Assembly (NCBI GenBank): GCA_947311845.1
Contig: CAMZMU010000069.1
Location: 12,734,950-12,798,949 of the forward strand
DNA length: 64,000 bases
Reading direction: 5' to 3'
Source of the DNA: Poa pratensis
Lineage: Eukaryota; Streptophyta; Magnoliopsida; Poales; Poaceae
This document shows, piece by piece, positions 59,999-64,000 of this stretch. The notes under the pieces were generated by a model, which saw nothing but the letters and a program-made list of their open reading frames with translations, did no database searches and was not told the origin of the DNA. Position numbers and translations under genes: made by a program. Within the stretch, counting starts at the first letter, position 1; each line of letters opens with the position of its first letter.

Positions 59999-62900
59999 TA
60001 GCAAGATAATAGTACTGGTAGCAAGGCAAACTACTTAAGTGTATATTACATCTGCACCCGGCATACCGGGGATTTAATGTTTTGCTTGAGACAAGTTCAG
60101 GCCTCGGAACCAGAGACCTCGGTCGCCGAGTTGTGGTAGCGGGGACCTCGGAAGCAGGAGCCTCGGGCGCAGGAACAACCTCGGGCGCAGGAACCACCTC
60201 GGTCGCGGAAGCAACCTCGGTTGTTGGAGTGGATGCCGGGGTGTCCGTCACGTCGGGGGAGATCACCTCGGTGGCTACGGCTTTGCCGGACTTGCCCTTG
60301 GAGTTCGGAGGTTCGTCGAAGCTGAAGTCATCATCAGAGCCTTCAGCCACCTCGGTTGTTTTGCCGGCCTTGCCCTTGGAGCTCTCAGGCTCGTCAAAGT
60401 CAATTTCCTCGCCGTCAGAACTTCTTCACCGGACTCTGCTTCCTCGTCCGAGCTCTCTTCATCCTCAGAATAGAGGCGCCCGTCATCAAAGGTCCGGGTG
60501 TTTGCATAACTAGCAAAGAGGTCGGCTGCTGCTTGGCGTTTCGCAATGCCATCAGGGGTGGAGTTCCAAGGAGAGCCCCTGCGCAGGGAGGTAACCGTGT
60601 GGATCTCAACATCTTCATACCAGACAGCACGAACACCAGGGCCTTGTCCGCTCCAGCCCGAGCTGATGAGCATCTCCACTCCCGAAGTCTAGCCTCGGCT
60701 CCTTTCAGCTTCGTGGCGAGCTCGTCGATGCAAGTGGGAGTCTTGACCTTGGGCCAGAGGGCACGGTGGACCTCGATGGCAGCATCAACCAGCTTGGTTC
60801 CAATGGCCCTGAGCGGCCTGATCCGAGCATTAAGGGCAACAAGGTGGTCCTGGATATCCCAGCTTTCGCTGAGGGTTTCTGTCTCAGCCCTCTTTGCCCG
60901 AGCTGCTTGAACTTCGCGGATAGCCTTGTCCTTGGAGTGCTCAAAGTTCTCTGAAGAAGACAAAAAGGCTGTCGCTGAAATAAGGCATACGGTGGCACGG
61001 GGTGTAGGTCGGCAGAAAATAAGGAAAAGGGGAAAAGAAACTTACTGTCCATTTGGTGATTAATCCGAGCGAGCTCGGACAACCAGCTTTTCGATATAGC
61101 TCGGAGGGCGATAAGTTCGGCTTCGGCCGAGGTGGCGCGGCTCTCCAGGGTCTTGGCAAGCTCTTGCTGCTGTTCGGCGGCCTGGTCTTTGACCTTCATA
61201 GCGTCCTCCACAGCAGTTTTGGCTTCATTAGCCCGGTTCAGCTCTTGTTGCAGCCGAGCTATTTCATCTTCGGCTGTCTTCAACTTGGAGGCGTAATCTT
61301 TGTCGCTCTGCTCCTTTGCGGATAGAAGAGTCCGGTGAGACTTCTTCAGTCTGTTGTGATCCAGCAGGAGGTTCTTGAAGATCTTTGTCCGAGCATTGTT
61401 GCACTCCTGAAAAAATAGAGAGATCAGTTCGAAGAAATCCGAGGTCTTTTTAGCACCCGAGGCCCAATTGAGTCCCGGGGACTTGGCATTGGCCTCGGGG
61501 ACTCAGCATGGGAGAAATGACAAGTTTTTGAGATTCAAGCCGAGCAATTTTAACTCGGTGGAGTGTCAATTGCTCAACCCGAATCTCGGGGACTGGGAAT
61601 AGTGTATGTTTGTCATTTGGTTTCAAAGGAAGAAAGAGAGTTGCGTAAAGAAACTTACCGAGGCCTTCTTGCTGCAATCAAGGACCGCAGTCTGCATGTT
61701 GTAGATGGACTGGAGCACGGCGCTAGGTCCAACTGGATGCTCAGAGCTCGGGTTAGAGGAGACCTCGGCAGTGTCAGCCGAGTTCCAGTCCATGTCATAG
61801 TGCTTCTCCGAGCCTAAGCTGTTCCCGCTCTTGGTCCGGAGTTGCCCGACCTCCCAGCTGCTGATGTTCGGCTGGATGGTAGCAGCAAAAGAGCTCGGGA
61901 GGTGGCGACCTGAGAGCTCGAGGGCGCGGTCTTGGTCAAGGTGGACTCGGCGCAGAAGCGGGAACATGCGGCACCAGTTGGGTGCTCGCAGCCTTGGGGC
62001 CCGGTGGCGGTGGCGGCATTGGAGTTTGCTGTGGCTGTTTGGGGGGCTCAACAACTGGAGCTGAATCTTTCTTCTGCTTCTTCTGCTGCTGTTGCTGCTG
62101 GTTGCGCGCAGCTTGAGACTTGGGGGAGAGCCGAGGCTCCTGCACGGTCTTAGCCGGAGTCTTGGCGCGATCTGTCTCCGCATCCTTCTGAGGAGGCGGA
62201 GGAGTCTGATCTCGGCGGGGAGCAGAGTGCCCCAGGCCGGAGTCAGAGCTCGGCGGTGGAAGTTCGGCGGAGGAGACACGCACCGGGGAGGAGATGGTCT
62301 TCTCCGGGCTGCTGAGGTCAATGGACCGTTCTGGAGGAGAGGCTCTGGCGGGGCTGCCGAGGTTAACCTCGACCTCGGTTGTCTGAGCTTCAACCACTGG
62401 AGGCAGTGGTGAATGTATCGAGCTGTGGCTCTGTTTGATCTGCCGAGCCGGGCTAGACGAAAAAGAAAAGATTAAGTTAGAATAAAAAACTTAACCTCGG
62501 AACAGCGTGAAAGGTAAAAAGGAGCAAGGTGACTTACGCATCTTCTCCACGGGGCCTCGCTTCTTGTGCCTCGCCGAGGTCTTCTTGGCACGCTTGGCTT
62601 TGGGCGCCGCAGTCTCCGAGGTCTTGGAAGCCTCGGCATCCGAGGTACCAGGTCCTGAGCGCTTCCGGGAAGCTGCAGACGCTGGATGAAAGTTCTTATA
62701 TGTTGGAGGAGCATATGAAATGGGAATAACGTTGACAGGTTCCAGAATTTGGCAATCGTCATCGTCATCATCGGGCCAGTCCTGGATGGACGAACGAACT
62801 GGTGGGCGGTGCGAGGTGAAACCACGAGTCTTACCCGAGGTGGCCTTGGGAATGGGGAGGTGATCCTCATTGTCCGGATCTTCAACCTCGGCGGCGGCCG

Positions 62901-63982
62901 GGATAGGCAGGTCGGGAGTCCACTCCTTAGAAGAAAGGGGGCCATCCTCGATTTCCTGTCGAGTGAACTTCTGCAGAGGTGGCAAGGTAAAACCGAGTTA
63001 GCACAAGAATCAATACAAGGTCGGGGTGAAAATGAAACCGAGGAATATTACGTCGGGTAAAGTACACTTACTTGAGCTGGAAGGTGATCTCGGTCATAGG
63101 GCTTGACACCCCATTTCCACTTATCGGGCATGGTGGTCTTGGCGATGGCCGGATGCGCCTCTTCACCTCGGAGTCATCAAGTTCAAAGGTGCTGTGCGAG
63201 TGGGGTCGTAGCGGCCACTCATGTGGCAGATCTTATGGGCCCGCGCTTGTAAAGGGCTAACTCGGCGGGTGATCATGGTGCGCAAGATGTCATCTGCCCC
63301 CAGCTTTTCTCCTGGAGGGACATCATGGTTTGGTGGATCAGAAGAACCTCGGGAGCGTCGGGTGCAGGCTCATAATCCCAGTTGAGTTGGGCAGCGGGGG
63401 TTCCAATGGTGAACTCCGGCAAATTGATGAGATCTTCGGTGCCCGGGTTCTTCACATAAAGAAGGAGCGTTGCCATTTGCGGCAGGAGTCCAGGCCCTGG
63501 ATCCGAGGAAACTCAGAAAGGCGCCGAGGTGAAATCGAGGCCGCCCCGCAAGCGGTCATCTCCTTGTCCACGACCTTCTTGTTCGGGACACTTTGCTTCT
63601 TCAGCTGGAAGTACTTGGCCCAGGACTCGATGCTTGGCCATAATCCGAGGTAACCCTCGGAAAAGGTCGCGTAGGCCGAAAGTTGGAGGACGTTGGCGGG
63701 CAGGTGGTGTGGTTGTAGCCCAAATTTGTCCAAGAAATCCCGGAAGAATTTCCCGGCCGGGAGCCCGAAACCACGTTCGAAGTGATCCAGGAAGACGACC
63801 CGCTCCCCGGATTCCACCTCGGGTTCGATATCTCCTTTCTTCGGAATCCGGCAGATGAGTTTAGCCGGGATCCGCCGTGAATCTCGGAGCCATTTGATGT
63901 CGACCTCCGTGACATCGGATCCCTCCCAGCTACCTCGTTCTCCAGGTGCTCCTTCCTCGGCGGGATCCGAGGCAGAAGACAT
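59979..63982 (-). CDS. Antisense five-exon gene inside the gypsy element (putative gypsy-type transposon domain protein)
   Basis: On the strand opposite gag-pol, five exons joined by four short GT-AG introns: 63982-63072, 62970-62538, 62452-61659, 61406-61046 and 60950 to about 60000. All four donors read GTAAGT; introns are 101, 85, 252 and 95 bp. Exon 1 encodes the domain often annotated 'putative gypsy type transposon' (PF04195-like): FERGFGLPAGKFFRDFLDKF, then AYATFSEGYLGLWPS. Exon 2 holds acidic and KKRGPVEKM basic regions. Exon 3 is Pro/Gln/Ser-rich. Exons 4-5 form a long coiled coil (LQQELNRANEAK, then SRATSAEAELIALR). At least four one-base shifts break this copy. Tat elements are known to carry extra ORFs, some antisense; the role is unknown. 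Confidence 0.7.
60120..60420. repeat. Short tandem repeats in the antisense gene's last exon
   Basis: At 60135-60230 a unit around cctcgggcgcaggaacnac recurs about four times and encodes VVPAPE repeats on the minus strand. At 60283-60420 a 75-bp unit starting ttgccggnnttgcccttgga is duplicated. Confidence 0.7.
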
Positions 63983-64000
63983 GTTGACGCTTTCCTGCAG

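Overview
This window is nuclear DNA from a grass, most likely a Triticeae species (wheat, Aegilops, barley or a relative). The evidence is its split genes with GT-AG introns, grass-type GC-rich first exons, Stowaway MITEs, a copia LTR of the Angela/WIS/BARE type, a gypsy LTR of the TGATACGTC type, and a large Tat-lineage Ty3/gypsy element. There is no operon structure, rRNA, tRNA or CRISPR. The species call is inferred from transposon and gene-family resemblance, not from a search.

Layout. 0-6.1 kb: two small plus-strand split genes, an RPA70-like OB-fold gene (1.5-3.0 kb) and a short basic nuclear-type protein gene with a duplicated exon (5.2-6.0 kb). 7.4-8.6 kb: a young, internally deleted copia element with target-site duplication. 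8.7-10.9 kb: a retroelement RNase H remnant, repeats and a Helitron-like 3' terminus. 10.9-16.1 kb: a gypsy 3' end with its LTR (containing a MITE) and a copia LTR. 16.9-22.6 kb: an intact 11-exon ubiquitin-specific protease (UBP23/USP36-like). 26.7-28.2 kb: a POLAR-like polarity protein with one apparent frameshift. 31.0-32.3 kb: a short hAT element carrying a BED zinc finger. 33.5-33.9 kb: a small single-pass membrane protein. 35.4-36.0 kb: a LINE reverse-transcriptase remnant. 38.2-40.8 kb: an intact bHLH factor of the LRL (bHLH66/69/82) group. 41-49.5 kb: AT-rich, MITEs, a Helitron-like end, unclassified repeats and gene debris. 49.6-50.6 kb: RTF2 on the minus strand with three apparent frameshifts in its GC-rich 5' part. 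51.6-64.0 kb: a Ty3/gypsy element of the Tat lineage, with 5' LTR, PBS, gag, protease, RT, two RNase H domains and integrase on the plus strand. It also carries a five-exon gene on the opposite strand between integrase and the missing 3' LTR.

The host genes show no shared pathway. They are ordinary nuclear genes (deubiquitination, root-hair-type transcription control, cell polarity, replication-fork or splicing factor) separated by transposons. The most unusual objects are the intron-containing antisense gene inside the gypsy element, the small gene with a tandemly duplicated exon-intron unit beside an RPA-like gene, and several independent short tandem duplications covering promoters or splice acceptors.
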